From contig ML682005.1 in assembly GCA_007922195.1 (NCBI GenBank), positions 26,819,015 to 26,883,014 of the forward strand: a stretch of DNA of 64,000 bases, in the 5' to 3' direction. The stretch is from Podocnemis expansa (taxonomy: Eukaryota > Chordata > Testudines > Podocnemididae). Under the pieces are notes generated by a model. That model was not told the origin of the DNA. It worked only from the letters and a program-made list of their open reading frames with translations, and ran no database searches. Of this stretch, positions 22,115-34,469 are shown in pieces. How positions within the stretch are numbered: the stretch's first letter is position 1; every line of letters begins with the position of its first letter. Both the position numbers and the translations under genes were made by a program.

Positions 22115-23170
22115 AGTATTTTTATTTATTTATTTATTTATTTATTTTTGGTAAAAGTCATGGACAGGTTGTGGGCGATAAACAAAAGTTCACAGATTGT
22201 GACCTGTCCATGACTTATAAATACCCCTGACTAAATTTTAAGTGCTCCTGGGGTACAGATGCTCTGGAGCAGTAATTCTCAAACTGGGAGATGTGAGATG
22301 GGTTGTGGGGGGCACCATGGGTGGAGTTTGGCAGCGCATGGAGAGGCGATTCCCCTGTAGACTTACAATGATGAAGCCTCCTATGCCTGCTGGGGCACTG
22401 GGCTGAGAGTGGGGCTGGGCGATGATGGGGACCCCAGTGCCTCACGTGGGCCGACCAAGGCAGGTGTTGGGGGTGGTAGAGCTTAGGAGGGAAGTGGAGG
22501 CAAGGACGGCTGCTGTAGGTGGTGGGCGTGCCACTGCTACTTCCATTTCCAATCAGAGCACTGCTCCTGGCAGCTGCCACCACCACCCGCTTCCCACAGC
22601 AGCCTCCCATTGCAATTGGGCACACTTGCCATTCTGCAGGCTCCTGGGATGATCCTGATGATGAGATACAGTCTCCCACTCTCACCATTTTCTCTGATGG
22701 GTCACATTGGGCATCTGAACTATGTGGGAACTGCTGTTACTCATTCCCTCCTCACCCCAGTCAAGATTTAGGCCTTGTTTTTTTTCCTGAAAGTGCGTTG
22801 GGGGTGCTCGGGAGAAAGGGGTGCAATTAGTATACAAGGACTACAAGGGAGGCTCCATTTAAAATGTTTGAGAACTGCTGCTCTGGAGGGCCCTGGTGGT
22901 TGGTGGCTGGGCCCTGCTCTGGCAGTGGTAGTTAACCACCCATGGCTGCTGGCTGATCCAAGGTTCTCGGTAGCCATTCTCTGATGGCCTCGAAGGCCAA
23001 CCCTGGCCCTGCTGCTACAGGGCTGTTCCAACAGTGGCCAGTGCAGCTGGCCATGGGGCCACCTAAGCAGCTGGTCCTGGGGCAATGTAGCAGTGGAAGT
23101 CAGAGGTCGCAAAAAGTCACAGGATCTGTGATTTCTGCAGGCTCTGGACAATCTTGTAGCAAAAACAATA
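22115..23170 (+). mobile_element. Composite turtle-type repeat with GTCATGGACAGGT hairpin
   Basis: A TTTA microsatellite (22117-22150) leads into a perfect 15-bp inverted repeat, AAGTCATGGACAGGT at 22155-22169 and its complement at 22202-22216. A GC-rich body follows, rich in GGCC/CTGGCC, ending with a second self-complementary block (AGTCACAGGATCTGTGATTT) near 23117-23136. I recall this hairpin-led repeat as frequent in turtle DNA but cannot name its family. A 611-bp hAT element is inserted at 22270-22880. Family boundaries are approximate. Confidence 0.6.
22270..22880. mobile_element. 611-bp hAT MITE with perfect duplication
   Basis: The ends CAGTAATTCTCAAAC and GTTTGAGAACTGCTG are inverted repeats of the common CAGTGGTTCTCAAAC type. 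They are flanked by an exact 8-bp duplication, CTCTGGAG (22262-22269 and 22881-22888). It lies inside the hairpin-led repeat 22115-23170 and so is younger. The 157-codon minus frame at 22215-22688 has no hAT transposase motif. Confidence 0.92.
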
Positions 23171-23689
23171 TGTCTCCAGTGCAATCAGCTTGGAACTTAA
23201 TTTGTAGAACCAAGGTACAGCAGTTGCAGCAGTGCGAGATATGGAGTCAATATAGCCATGTTGAAACATAGTACGTAGGTGAAGTGAACATATTTGAAAG
23301 ACATTGGGGTTTAAAGGACATTAGCCAACACAAGTGGCTTCCACTCAGTGCACCTTGTAACTGTACTTTTATGAGTATTCTATTATGCTAAGCACGGTGA
23401 CTTTACTACCTTTCATTGTAACCAAATGGATCTCCAAGTTTGCCATTGAGAGACACTAGACTTCTTTCTGGTACAGGTGGTAGAGATAAAATATTGAAGA
23501 AAGAAGACCTCACACCATCAAAATGTTTTATTTTTGTAGTAGATTCTGCAGAATTATATGCAGTTGTGAGAGAGGCATGTGATGCCTCAAGCAAATTAAT
23601 TAATTAATTAAATAAGCAGCATCAGCTTTTGATGATTTCCAGATTGTGCTTGCAAGGAGGAAACTATTGCCTTATGCTGTCTTAAGTTT

Positions 23690-23693
<4 letters not shown>

Positions 23694-23724
<31 letters not shown>
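23694..23724. repeat. GA microsatellite
   Basis: A pure AG/GA run of about 15 units. Confidence 0.95.
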
Positions 23725-23726
<2 letters not shown>

Positions 23727-24439
23727 TTTCTCTCACACAAATTCTTAGGATATACCTCTAGGCTATATGCTGTGAATTTAGCATTATGCACATATACACA
23801 TTTGTTGTTACTAGCCCAGGAAAGGATCCTCCAGTGACAACATCAGATGAATGTAATGGACAGAAAATAACCACATGGAAGTCTTTGGAGGATTACACAT
23901 TTCAACCAAGGAGTTATTCTGATAAAATTTATGTTCTTGTCGTGTCTAACCAGCTTTTGCAGTATGCCTTTGATGTTCACAAGTAAATGCTATGTATTTT
24001 TTTCATGTATAACAGTTAAGATCAGTGTCCTACTCAGGCTATTGTTAACCCATGCCGACTTCCCCTTACCGTTCAGATGAGTCAGATCTTATCTAAGTAG
24101 GTGCAATGCTTAACTATATCACTATTTTTAAGATTGGCTGCAGTGAGAAAGCCTGCCATTTCTGACTGAGTTTAAATGTTTGCCTGCTCATTACATTGTA
24201 TCAGCTTAATGTATTTGATTATACAAAGAAAATTGTGTCATGGGTCGTGATTAAATCAACAAAACAAAACAAAAGACTACACTCGGTTTTAAAGCAGAAC
24301 ACAGGAATTCCCATATTAGTTCAGGCTCAAGCTCCAGATTTGTAACTGCATTTAGCTAATGTGAAATGATCTGCCCCACACTGTAGATCTCATCTGGATC
24401 TCTGATAATCAGAGATTATCTTAAACTGTGAAGTAAGAG

Positions 24440-24690
24440 ATTTAATAACCCTTCCAAAATATTAGTTAGCATCAATTATTATAATGCTGGGTAACCTTGT
24501 TATCCATGTACATGTCCAGTCTCTTTTTGAATCTTGCTGAATTCTTGGTGTCAGTGACTTATTGCGGTAGTGAGTTCCATAATCTAATTATATGTGTGTA
24601 AAAGTACTTCCCTTTATCACAGTACTGAAAAACATTATATTGTGCTGATTTCTCATTTTGTTTTCTTTCTGTTTGCTTGTGACAGGTGTG
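24440..24690 (-). mobile_element. CR1/L3-like LINE 3' region fragment
   Basis: Plus-strand order TATCCATGTACATGTCCAGT, CTCTTTTTGAATCTTGCTGA, GTGAGTTCCATAATCTAATT, AAAAGTACTTCCCTTTATC is the reverse complement of the 3' region of CR1/L3-family LINEs. The terminal ATTCTATGAT motif is not visible, so it is an internal piece. Confidence 0.75.
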
Positions 24691-24735
24691 GTATTCCAAA
24701 CTGTAGGTTTCATAAACATGTTTGGTTAAAAAAAA

Positions 24736-24862
24736 AGCAAGGAGTCTTGTGGCATTTAAGGACTGACAGATTTATTTATCGCATGAACTTTCATGGGAGA
24801 AAATCCCACTTCAGCAGCCACTTTTTTTGCTTTACTAGACTAACACAACTGCCCCTTTGGAA
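24736..24862 (-). repeat. Reptile repeat with foldback arrangement, copy A
   Basis: The minus-strand body reads GAAGTGGGATTTTCTCCCAT, then GAAA, GTTCATGC and AAATCTGTCAGTC. It is followed on the plus strand by the tail ACTAGACTAACACAACTGCC. The same body and tail occur at 43209-43450, where the plus-strand body is still present. I recall this repeat as abundant in turtles and other reptiles. A Penelope-like origin is possible but unproven. Confidence 0.65.
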
Positions 24863-24989
24863 CTTGGCAGGCTGTTTGGTTAAGTTATAAACCCTTAGGT
24901 TTTGGGGTTCCTAAATTATGCTGATAGACCTTTAGGAAAGCTTTGCAGGACGTTTTTAGAATAAAAATCCATGCTTATGTTGCACTGTA

Positions 24990-25167
24990 CATGTCCAAAG
25001 CACTGAAAAACATTAACTAATTATTATAACATACCATAAGGCAGATATCATCTCCATTTTAAATATGGGAAACTGAGACTGAGGGGAGAAGGGATTTGCA
25101 CAATAATCACACAGGGGAGTGAGAAGCAGAGCCAGAAAGACAATTCTGACTTCCAGCGTGGTTCATT
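24990..25167 (-). repeat. MIR-like SINE fragment
   Basis: TCTCCATTTTAAATATGGGA, AACTGAGACTGAGGG, TTGCACAATAATCACACAGG and GCAGAGCCAGAAAGACAATT follow the reverse MIR consensus. Its right side is bounded by the 25176 hAT insertion. Confidence 0.75.
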
Positions 25168-25175
25168 TTCTAGAA

Positions 25176-25636
25176 CAGTGGTTTTCAACCAGTGTACCAT
25201 GAGAAAAAGCCATGTGTCATTAAATTTTGTAAAAAGGTAATGAAAATCAATGTAAAACAAACATTGTTTTATCTTAAACAATATTCTGTCCAACCAAAAT
25301 TACATCTCAGAAAACACATGACAATTAATCATCACATTAAAAGCAAGGTATCAGTCTTCTGATTCTAAAATGTGAACATTCTAAACACAGATGGCCAAAG
25401 GACAAAACTGAGATGCTGTGTACTTTTTTTGTGAATCTGAAGCATTAACATATTTGACTTTTCTTTAGCCTGTTGAATGCAGTGTTGCAAACCTCTTCAG
25501 TAAGACCATAACAATAGTAAATATAAGTAAACATGACATTTAAGAGCAGTCAATTCAGCTGAAAAAAGTGAGTGTGCCATGTAATCATTTGTCTCACTGA
25601 AGTGTGCTATGTTACTGAAAAGGCTGGGAACCACTG
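25176..25636. mobile_element. 461-bp hAT MITE in a CTAG target
   Basis: The ends CAGTGGTTTTCAACC and GGCTGGGAACCACTG are inverted repeats. The flanks are TTCTAGAA (25168-25175) and CTCTAGAA (25637-25644), 7 of 8 identical and centred on CTAG. It is AT-rich with no transposase. It interrupts or abuts a MIR fragment. Confidence 0.9.
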
Positions 25637-26253
25637 CTCTAGAACATGGGGCTGTTATTATGTTAGCGCTGTATGTAACACAATTAGAGTTGTATGCAAT
25701 AAGCATACTCTTTCTTCAAATCATATGACTTCCAAACAAGCTCTTTTTTCTTAGAGTTAATTCTAAATATAAATATATTGACTGTTGTATGATCCATAAG
25801 TGAACACTAGCACATGACTGGGATGGGAGGAAGGGTTTGGCTAGAAGTGAAAATGAAGTGTAACAACTAAAGTTAAAGGTCATACACACATTCCTCAAAT
25901 GTTTAAGGAAGTTTTAAAATCTTCCCCCTCTGGTAATTGTTTGGATATAGGGACCTTCTTATGTTCCCAATATTACTGCAGACCTACCTTAATCTTGATA
26001 ATTGTAACAGCATACCCATCATCATACCATTCATTCATTTGATTCCACAGGTTAACTTGGGCACAAAAAAGTTCTCTCTCTCTCCTCCCCCCCCCACACT
26101 TTTTATTTATGTTGGGTAGAAAGGATGTTCCTATTTGAAAGTTATTCCTCCCTGTATTTTTATCATTCTCAGTTTTAAAAAAGCCTACACCTTTTAGCAA
26201 CTGTTTGAATGTATCATCAGTTTTGAAATTAAGAGTAAACTTGATAACATCCA

Positions 26254-26965
26254 ATCATAGGAATGTTGAGCTGGAACAGGCCTTAAGAAGTCTTCAAGTC
26301 CAGCCCCCTGTGTTGGGCAGAACTAAGTAAACGTTATACCGTCCCTTGCCCAATCAGTTCTTAAAAACCTCCAGTGGTGGAGGACTTCTTTTGAAAGCAT
26401 ATTCCAGAGCTTAACTCATCTTATGGTTAGAAAGATTTCCTAATACCTACAAGTCTCCCTTGCTGCAGATTCCCTGTTTCTTTTTGCTCTATCTTCAGTA
26501 GACATTGAGAACAATTTATCACCATTCACTTTATAACAACCCTTAACATATTTGACAAACTTATCAGGTCCCTTCTCAACCTACTTTTCTCAAGGCCACC
26601 CAAGCCCAGTTTCTTAACCTTTCCCTGTAGGTTTTCTAAAACTTTTGTCATTTATGTTGCTTTCCTTGGGAATCTCTCCTGCTTATCCATATCTTTTCTA
26701 TAGATTGGTCATGATTGGACATAGTTTTGCAGCTGACACCTCACCAGTGCTGAGCAGAGAGCCAGTTACCTCCCGTGTCTCACGTACAACACCCCTGTTA
26801 ACACACTCCAGAATGATATTAGTCTTGTTTGCAAACTCTTTGATGAGTTATTTAAGTCATTAGAGAATTCCTTATGAAACCATATTAGCCTCTTACTATT
26901 CTTCCTATTTTTCTCATCATCAGAACTTCCTAGTCTTAATGTGTTACATTGTTTGAACATTCATT
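26254..26965 (-). mobile_element. CR1 LINE 3' fragment (about 0.7 kb)
   Basis: Plus-strand sequence starts ATCATAGGAATGTTGAGCTG and runs through CCTTAAGAAGTCTTCAAGTC, ATTCCAGAGCTTAACTCATC, TCAGGTCCCTTCTCAACCT and CATAGTTTTGCAGCTGACAC. This is the reverse complement of the 3' untranslated part of an old CR1 lineage. Similarity fades near 26965. The short plus frame 26645-26863 is not coding. Confidence 0.88.
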
Positions 26966-29900
26966 GCCTGAGTCAAATTTTATTTTACAAAGTTTGGTAC
27001 ATTTTAAATAAAACCTTTATTTACATTCTCCATTTTTTTTTTAATTTGTGCACAATATGTTGTTAACTGAATGAACAAAAGTACTACATAGTTTTACAAG
27101 TTTGGGGGAGAGGCTCCTGGGGATATGAAAAACAAATTCTCATGTTGTCTTTATCCAAATTCAAAAACAAAAAGAGGACTGCAAATTCCCTGTGTTTTAC
27201 ATGGTTCGCTCTATACCTCTGAGTGACTTTTGTCCAGCATGTTCAACAGGGTAAATGCAACAGGGAGTCACCAGGATGATGTGTGGATTCTTGTTTTTTT
27301 TGTTTTGTTTTTGCATCTGCTACCTTAATTATAGAGAAACTGTGCTAGTTTCTCTTTGCATTCAGTATTTGTAGAGTGCCTTCTTTATGGAGAGGGTACG
27401 TGGGCAAGGGTTATTTCTATTCACACCTGGTGGAACATATTAGCTCCTATGCTACAGAGTCATGCAGGGGGTTAGAGGCTGTCTTCATTATGTCCTAGTG
27501 ATTAGCCACAGGGGCTGAGCATAAGGAATTCCTCTGCCTTACTCCTCTTTTCATTTGTGCCATGATTACCGTCACTAGTTGTAACCCCTATGTGCTATGA
27601 CTGTTATGCTGCTTTCTTGGGTACTGCTTTCTGATCAAGCACACTCAGAACAGATTTTAAAAACCAAAAAACCCAAACAAATAAACAAACCCCCAGCCTT
27701 CCCCCCCCTAGTAAAACAAAATAAACCCTCTAGTGGGAGACTTAAATGCATAGGAAATAAGTCTCCTCCTTTTTTCCTTTTTCTTTTAAATTCAAACACA
27801 TGGCATACTCTTCCCATCTCTGTTGGAAATGTAAAACCAGGGAAGTGTGTTTGGTGGTTTTTGGGGAAGGGGAGAAGAGAAATGCGGCAAATACAGAAGT
27901 GATAGCTAATCATATTGTTTCATCTGTATTAAGTTGGAGTGACATACTTGAAGGAGAATGATGTATTCCCATTCAGCCTACTTGGTGACTACTGATAGTC
28001 CTTCCCTGCTACTGAGACTGATCCCCAGCCCACTTCCTAGCTTGAGTGCTCCTGCAATGTGTCCATTGTGTCTATGGTAACTTTGCTCTGCATCTGGTGA
28101 CAGCACAGTGCTGCAACCTCCGTAGCATAGCAGCAGTGACTGACCTCGCTGTCACTTCTACCAGCTCTCATGACTCCTGCTCCTAAAACTGATGTACCTC
28201 AGTTGTTCTGATCACTGATTCCATCTCCAGCAGCAGGATAGAACACATAGTCTGCAGCTGTGCTTGTCCTCTTGATCTTCTTTCTATGAGTACCACCATC
28301 AGTCTCTTCCCAGCCCATGTACTGCCTGTGTTGTGCTGCCATTAGTTGTTGCTGATTGATTTGTAATGATATGAGGAAAATTTTCAGTTTGCTGCCCGAT
28401 GAGCCTTTCAAGTATAACACAATAGTAATGGTTTTCTGCACTACATATACACTGCCTTTGGGTCTCTCATTTATATTGAGGAATGGAGATATATTTGCAT
28501 GGGATTAATTTTAAAACTGTTTTCAACATCTCTGATATTGCCAACTGAAATGCTCAAAAATCATTAGTTAGTCTCCAAAAATCATAAGATTGGCTCTGCA
28601 GTCATGAGACATTTTTCCCTTTTTTAAAAATGTTGCATATTTTTCTTTGCTTTCTAGTTTTTTGAGCCTTTTGGGTACTCTGTGGTCATGACTTCAAACT
28701 TTACTTTGCACCAGAAAATGTACGAAAAGCATACCTATTTTGCAAATGAGAACTGAGATTCTTGGGAAATTGTCACCAAGAGCTATTAATTCAAGTACAA
28801 CAACAAATATTACAAGACTTATAATAAAATCACAAGAGTTGGCAAAACTGAGTCTCTTCTTACCTAGCAGGACTTTGCTGTGCTTTGAATGTTTCAGTTA
28901 GACATTAAAAACATGTCTTTTTTTTTTTTAACATTCCATTTAAACAGTTAACACGGCTTGCAACATAGCCCTGATATTACAAGGTTCACAGAGATTCCAG
29001 CTCGCCTTCCTATGTGACCCAGACGTCCTGTCCCTTAAAATGTACCAGACAGACAAGAGGTTACTGAGAAATAACTGCACTTTTCCCAGACTCTTGTGTT
29101 CAGCTTTATTAACAAATACGTAGCTGGGGTAATGTCACAGTGGATATTTACTTGTACCTCTTGTCCAAAAGTCATATTTGTATGGTATTTAAATAAAGAA
29201 ACTTTGTTGCAGGCTCATTTTTTTCCACTTTCCCTTTTTCAGGAACATTTGAAGGGACTTGCTTAGAGTCATTAGAAAGGCCTCCATGCCAAGTTGCTTT
29301 TTATTGATTTGAAGAACTATTGACAAAATTGAAAGGTGCATTTATTTTTCTGGGACTGAATGTGCTTGCATTAAAACCACTGAAGTTCAGTGAAAGTGAA
29401 AAGTCATTTTAAACTAAAACTGATGTGTCTGGTTTGCTTAAAGAACAAGATGCATTCACTATTTTGATTATGCCCTGTGAAACATGAGAGCATGTACTGT
29501 GGAACAGGCTTCCCCTTCCTTTCCAGGAAGACCCTGGCTGGGAAGGCCCCTTGGTGAACAACTCAGCATACAAATCAACCAAAGTACCTCCACTTGTGTG
29601 CATTTGTTTATTTCCTTTTCTAAGTTCCAGATATAAATACCACCATATAGCAGCAATTATGAGGAGCCCATTCCAGCTCCCTGAGTTAGCCTTTTATGTT
29701 TCTTGCTTGCTTTCTTGGGTTCTCCACCTGGGGAGCTAATCACCTTATTAACTCATCAGGCTACCAGCAGGTGTAAGTGCCTGCTTCTACCTGAACCATT
29801 CCCAAAGCCTTGGGCATTTTAGGTGAGTTGCTGGGGTCTACATAGTCTAATTTGAAATGGCTAACAACAGCCTGTCACATGCACGTAGTATTCATCAATT

Positions 29901-29980
29901 CAGAGGCTTATGATCACATTCTGAGAGAAGCTATCTGGTGGTATATGAGAATGAAGGCTGAAGAGTGTGTTGGAAGTCTG
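26966..29980. other. No gene seen; possible small TIR repeat
   Basis: The stretch is mostly AT-rich. ATTGCCAACTG at about 28538 and GAGTTGGCAA at about 28836 are inverted and may bound a MITE of about 310 bp, as in a reptile repeat I recall, but no duplication is clear. The short open frames at 27597-27913 and 28199-28441 show no domain. Confidence 0.4.
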
Positions 29981-29984
29981 TGTC

Positions 29985-30720
29985 AGACTTGAAAACTGTC
30001 AGAGTCATCCAAGCCTTATAGGAAGGTGATGTTACCACAGTTAAAAGGCCGTGAGCAGTTTCTACTAAGAGTTGGAGTACATCAAGGCACAGCACTGAGT
30101 CCCTTTTTATTCACTTGAGAATTGCACCCTTGAGCATTCATATTGCAGGTCATACAGTACTTATGAGGAGAACAAAGAGAAAGTGGAAGATGAGAGTTGA
30201 ATACTTGAAGAGAAATGGCATGAAAATTAGCAAAAAATTCAACAGCATATGACCTGCAAATTTGATGATGCCTTGTAGGAAGACTATGAGACTATATCAA
30301 AGGAGCTAGTGGTTACCAAATGTTCAGAAGTTTAAGTACCTTGGTTTGATAGCATAGGATAATGGTGACCTCAAAAGCAGGATAGGAAAGGCATGGACAG
30401 AGTGGAATGAGCTGCAGAAGCAGAATGTCTATGAAATTGAAAAGCAAGATCTACAAGATGGTAATTAGGCCTGCACGTTAGTGTGGTTCTGAATTCTGGG
30501 TGAGGAAGAAACAAGCTCAGATCTTGAATACAGGAGAAATGAATGTGAAGATGGATGGTAAAAATTACGTGGATGGACCATGTTCAGAATGAATGTCAGG
30601 GGAAATGTGAACTTTGTTCCAATTATATAAAAGCTGGTGCAATCCAGGCTTATATGGTTTGGGCACATGAAAACAAGATTGAAAGACTATATAGGAAATG
30701 GGGTGTCAAATTTGGAGATG
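29985..30720 (+). pseudogene. LINE reverse transcriptase C-terminal fragment
   Basis: Pieces in shifting frames match a LINE RT in order: GVHQGTALSPFLF (30074-30114), a KFKYLGL-like block (about 30330-30350), an IYKMVIRPA-like block (about 30450-30475), and RLIWFGHM (about 30640-30670) followed by YIGN. Residues of this order (HQGxALSPFLF, KYLGS, RPAMLYGSE, RWFGH) are shared by an RTE-like LINE group common in vertebrates; the exact clade is uncertain. Stops and frameshifts show it is inactive. It ends where an LTR-like element is inserted. Confidence 0.7.
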
Positions 30721-30812
30721 GGGGGTGTTGAATCCTGGCTTCGCGATGTAACTGCGACGGACCGGCAACACCCACCAATGAGATGGACACCAGTTCAAGT
30801 AAACAAAAAGAA

Positions 30813-30825
30813 CCTGCTTTTATAG
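30813..30825 (-). promoter_or_regulatory. TATA-like box in LTR-like element
   Basis: Minus-strand CTATAAAAGCAGG lies about 90 bp before the LTR 3' edge. This could be a promoter with a short R-U5, but it is a single motif and unproven. Confidence 0.3.
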
Positions 30826-30838
30826 TGATACCATAAAC

Positions 30839-31010
30839 ACCTATGACCAATTAACAATATGGAGCAAGGAAGTCTACAGAAAACACTTATAACCAACTAA
30901 CAGTGTGGAGCAAGAAAGTCTATGTAAAACACTTATGGCCAAATAACAGTATGGAACAAGAAAGACTATGTAAAACACTCATAACCAAATAACAGTATGG
31001 AGCAATAACC
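30839..31010 (+). repeat. 46-bp tandem repeat, about four units
   Basis: Unit starts at 30839, 30885, 30931 and 30977 are exactly 46 bp apart. Each begins with a version of ACTTATAACCAA and contains TATGGAGCAAGAAAGTCTA. Units differ by a few substitutions. The array lies inside the LTR-like element 30726-32032, where it could act as enhancer-type repeats. Confidence 0.88.
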
Positions 31011-32037
31011 AACAAGAGAGTGGCCATAATACGTCAAGGACTTTTCTGGCCTTTTACTGCCTCAACATTGGTATAGGCACTGATCAGCCCACCCGACACG
31101 TATTTACCAATGGGTCAAAGCCATTGCTCCTTGCTAGCCAAGAAGGGTGGGCGGCAGAATGAAGGAGTCAGATGAGAGAAACTAAACTCCCACACTCCCG
31201 CCGTGTATACTGGGGAGGTTTGGGGCTAGCAGTTTAGAGCAGAAGTGGAGCAACAAACAACTATACAATAGAATGCAAAATACCAATGGCTAATAAAACA
31301 TATGACAAAGTAATAACTATGCTAGGCAATAAACCTCTATATCATGGAAAGGTTATACAAGACACAAGTGGAATAATAAACAGCTACACAGACTATACAA
31401 AACTCAAATAAGGAAGCTACAATTATAGACTATACATAAATGGTACCAAAGAGAAGAATTAAGAGAAGTAGGAGGCTTGTATCGATTTATAATACCTGTC
31501 CTAACACCGTAGTGGAACCCAAAGCGAGGAGGCAGACCAGCTGTAGCATCCCAGTACTTAATCGTTCGGCCGGCAATTCGTGTACACCCCAAAAAAAAGG
31601 TCTTGTGGGTGGGTGCTCCCTGTCTCAGTCAGGGGATCAGTCCGACCGGGTCACAACGTGCCCTTTAGCATTCGAGGGTGGGAGAACAACAAGCTAGCTG
31701 AGACAGGGGGTTTAAATAGAATTTTGCACAGCCAGAGTAAAAATAGCCAATTGGGAGTGGGATTCTGGTCAGGACCAATAATGGAACTGAGACCCCAGAC
31801 AACGACCCCTCCTTCGTGGTGACGGGTGTGCCGAGAAATTGTTCGGGGGGATAGGAACTCACCCCCCTTCTTGTTGGCACAAAGCTAGGGAGAAAGAAAC
31901 ACACGCAGGAGATTGAGGGCCATCAGGGGAGATTGATACTTAATATTCTTCCCCTTGAGCTGGATGGCCCGGAGATGGGGCCCATCAGGGAGATCGATAC
32001 TTAACATTCCTCCCTGAGAGCAGCATAATTCAGGGGG

Positions 32038-33354
32038 CTACGTGTGGGGCAGGGTGTCCATCATGGCTGCCACCTCTGTTGACAGGGGGGTTGGAAGAGA
32101 GCACAGAGGGAAGATGGAGGAGCCCTGGCTGAGCTGAAGAGCAAAGCAGGAGTGGACGATGGGTGGTGTAGTTATGCTGTTATGCTGGTGGGAAGATTAA
32201 GAAGGGGCTGCAGCCTGGACAAGGCTAAACTGAGGAGCAGAGCACTGACTGAGTGGGAGAGGTCCTGAAAGTTGCTTCCCCAGGTGTCCACACCTCCCTG
32301 GCCTGCCCCATCTCAGAGCCTGTCCCCGGGTGGAACTCAGGCTTCTTCTGTCCCACCCCCAGGCTGACTGTAGCTTTGGATCTGGTCTGGAAGCACTCTT
32401 CACCAAAAGACAGGCTACTGGTGTTTCCTAATGCACACCCATGACTCCTCAGGGAGGTATGACCAATAACTTGAGTCCTGTGTGCTAATAGACACTGCCT
32501 CCTTAACTTAAAAAGGTAATTAACTGTTGGGTAACTTCACTTTGATTTTGAGAGCAAACATCATGTCAAATGGCTCATTTATGGAGTCTTTTCCCCATGA
32601 ATTTGACTATGGGAGTGCCCTAGCTGAAACATATTTACAGTTTATGTTGTGACTCTTGCCAGGCCAAGAAGGCAGAGGGAAAGTTATGGGGTGGGGCTCA
32701 TATGTACCACCTAACACTCCGTATTTCCTACTTTTTGAAGGGCAAGTTTCGGTGCATTTGACCTTTGGGAGGAGCAAGACATGCTGCTGATCAACCTTTG
32801 CTCTGTATTAACGAAGTGTTTGGGCGGAGATTTTCCCTTGCTGCCTGCTACACTTTAATTATTATGAACTTGGGTTGGTGCTTCCAAGTTGTGGATTGTT
32901 TTAATATAAGTATGAGGAACCATTGAACCCAATTATCCAGTTGCCTTGTATGACACTGATCCTTTTTTTTAAAATGTTAATGGACATCAGGAAAAGCCAT
33001 TGTGTGTCCTCTGCTCTAATAATCCCATAATGTAGAGAGTGGCCTCATCTATGATGAGCCACTGCAACCTGAAGTGACTACCTGTCCCTGCATGCAATGT
33101 CTCATCCTAAAAAATGCCTACAGACATTCTGCTTCAGGAGTGCTTAATGCTGAGACTTGTAGTCACTGCAGGCCCTCACCTGTGTATTAAAGATGAAGGT
33201 GACTGTAATCTATTTCATTTATACAAACATAGTTGACTTTTTGCCTCCTGACAAGTTCCAAGTTTGGGACAAACTTTGGGTGCCCTGAAGTCCTGCAAAT
33301 GCAATTTTTAATCAAAGTTCAGCAGAAGTTTATTAGTTTAGGTAAATTTTTCTT

Positions 33355-33385
<31 letters not shown>

Positions 33386-34465
33386 TGGTGTCTCTTAGTA
33401 GGTTCAATGACTTATACAGATATGGTTGCCTCCTGAGTCTGCAGTGCTGAAACTAACAGCATGCTACTAATAATGAAGGTACTACAGAAGTATGGATTAA
33501 ACCAGAAAGTTAAAGGCTTTTGTGACTCAATGTTTCATTACTTGTTTTATCTTTCCTAAAGTTAAGCAGATTTTGCATTTTAAAATAAATGAATGTTAAA
33601 TAAATCACATTGATGGGTATGTTCTTTTAAAGAAAGATTGGATAGTTAGATGTTGGTATTTGTATTGTAGATAACTAACTAGATCAGTCTGAGAGGTAGT
33701 GAGCAAGGAAGTGTGTATATTCTACTCTGAAAAAAAATAGGCATTTCAAACATCCTTTAAAGCCTTTCTTTTCTTCAGATCCACATGTAACTAACACACT
33801 TTCTGAAAGGTATTCAATCCTGGTTGAAAGTTGGAGATGTGTTTATGCTATAGGTTGTTAAATATATTTGCAGGCTTTTCTGGGAGCTCAATGGGGACTC
33901 TGCTTTGGTAATTTATTAGTCTGCTTCAGCAGCTGTTGGTTGAAATTAAAGAAAATCTATCCATCTGATTTGCAGAAACATCATAAATTGCTTCATACTA
34001 TGAGTGCTATGAAAATGAATTTGAGTCAAGCTTAACACCTGTTGTATTAGTTACTTTATGTTAAAAAGCACTTGGTGTGAAATATACAGTTAATCAGTAT
34101 TAGTGGAGGAACCGTTTTTAGAACACGAAAACACTTTAGATGTCTGAACTGACTGATTTTTTAAATTTTGTCACTTCCTGAGGTGCCCACTGAAACTTAT
34201 GGAGAGGTCTCCCCTAAAAACATCTTGTAGTATCCTGTTCAGCACTCCACATTCATTAAAGTCCACACCAACTTTCATGGCTGATTTGCCCTGGGTGTGG
34301 AATGTTGAACATGATGTTCAGGGAGGTAGTCAGGGTAAAACAGACTCACCTACTGGCTCCTCAGCTGAGTCTCCTGACTTTGCCAGCTTTTCTGCTATTA
34401 ACTACAAGAGATACTATTGTATTTAAACTAACCAGACTCTTACCATTTTTCTCTCTGTGATTCTT
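32038..34465. other. No gene seen; contains CTTT microsatellite
   Basis: The DNA right of the LTR (32038-32460) may include the 3' flank of the interrupted LINE. No protein domain or named repeat is recognisable in the rest. A CTTT microsatellite lies at 33349-33384. Confidence 0.4.
33349..33384. repeat. CTTT microsatellite
   Basis: A tetranucleotide TTTC/CTTT run of about 8-9 units. Confidence 0.93.
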
Positions 34466-34469
34466 GTAA

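Larger units (their letters stand above)
30726..32032 (-). mobile_element. LTR-like insertion with GGGGG duplication
   Basis: The insertion begins TGTTGAATCC and ends ATAATTCA, giving the TG...CA ends of an LTR, and is flanked by GGGGG on both sides (30721-30725 and 32033-32037). Five-base duplications fit retroviral-type or Gypsy-type integration. Poly-G targets are weak evidence on their own. A TATA-like CTATAAAAGCAGG lies on the minus strand at 30813-30825, which suggests minus orientation. It contains four 46-bp tandem units (30839-31010). No gag-pol frame is visible, so it is a solo LTR or an LTR-like composite. It cuts a LINE RT fragment. Confidence 0.6.

Noticed and set aside
22215..22830. 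Minus 157-codon and plus 103-codon frames as a gene
   Set aside because: They overlap a hAT MITE with exact duplications and lack any transposase or host motif.
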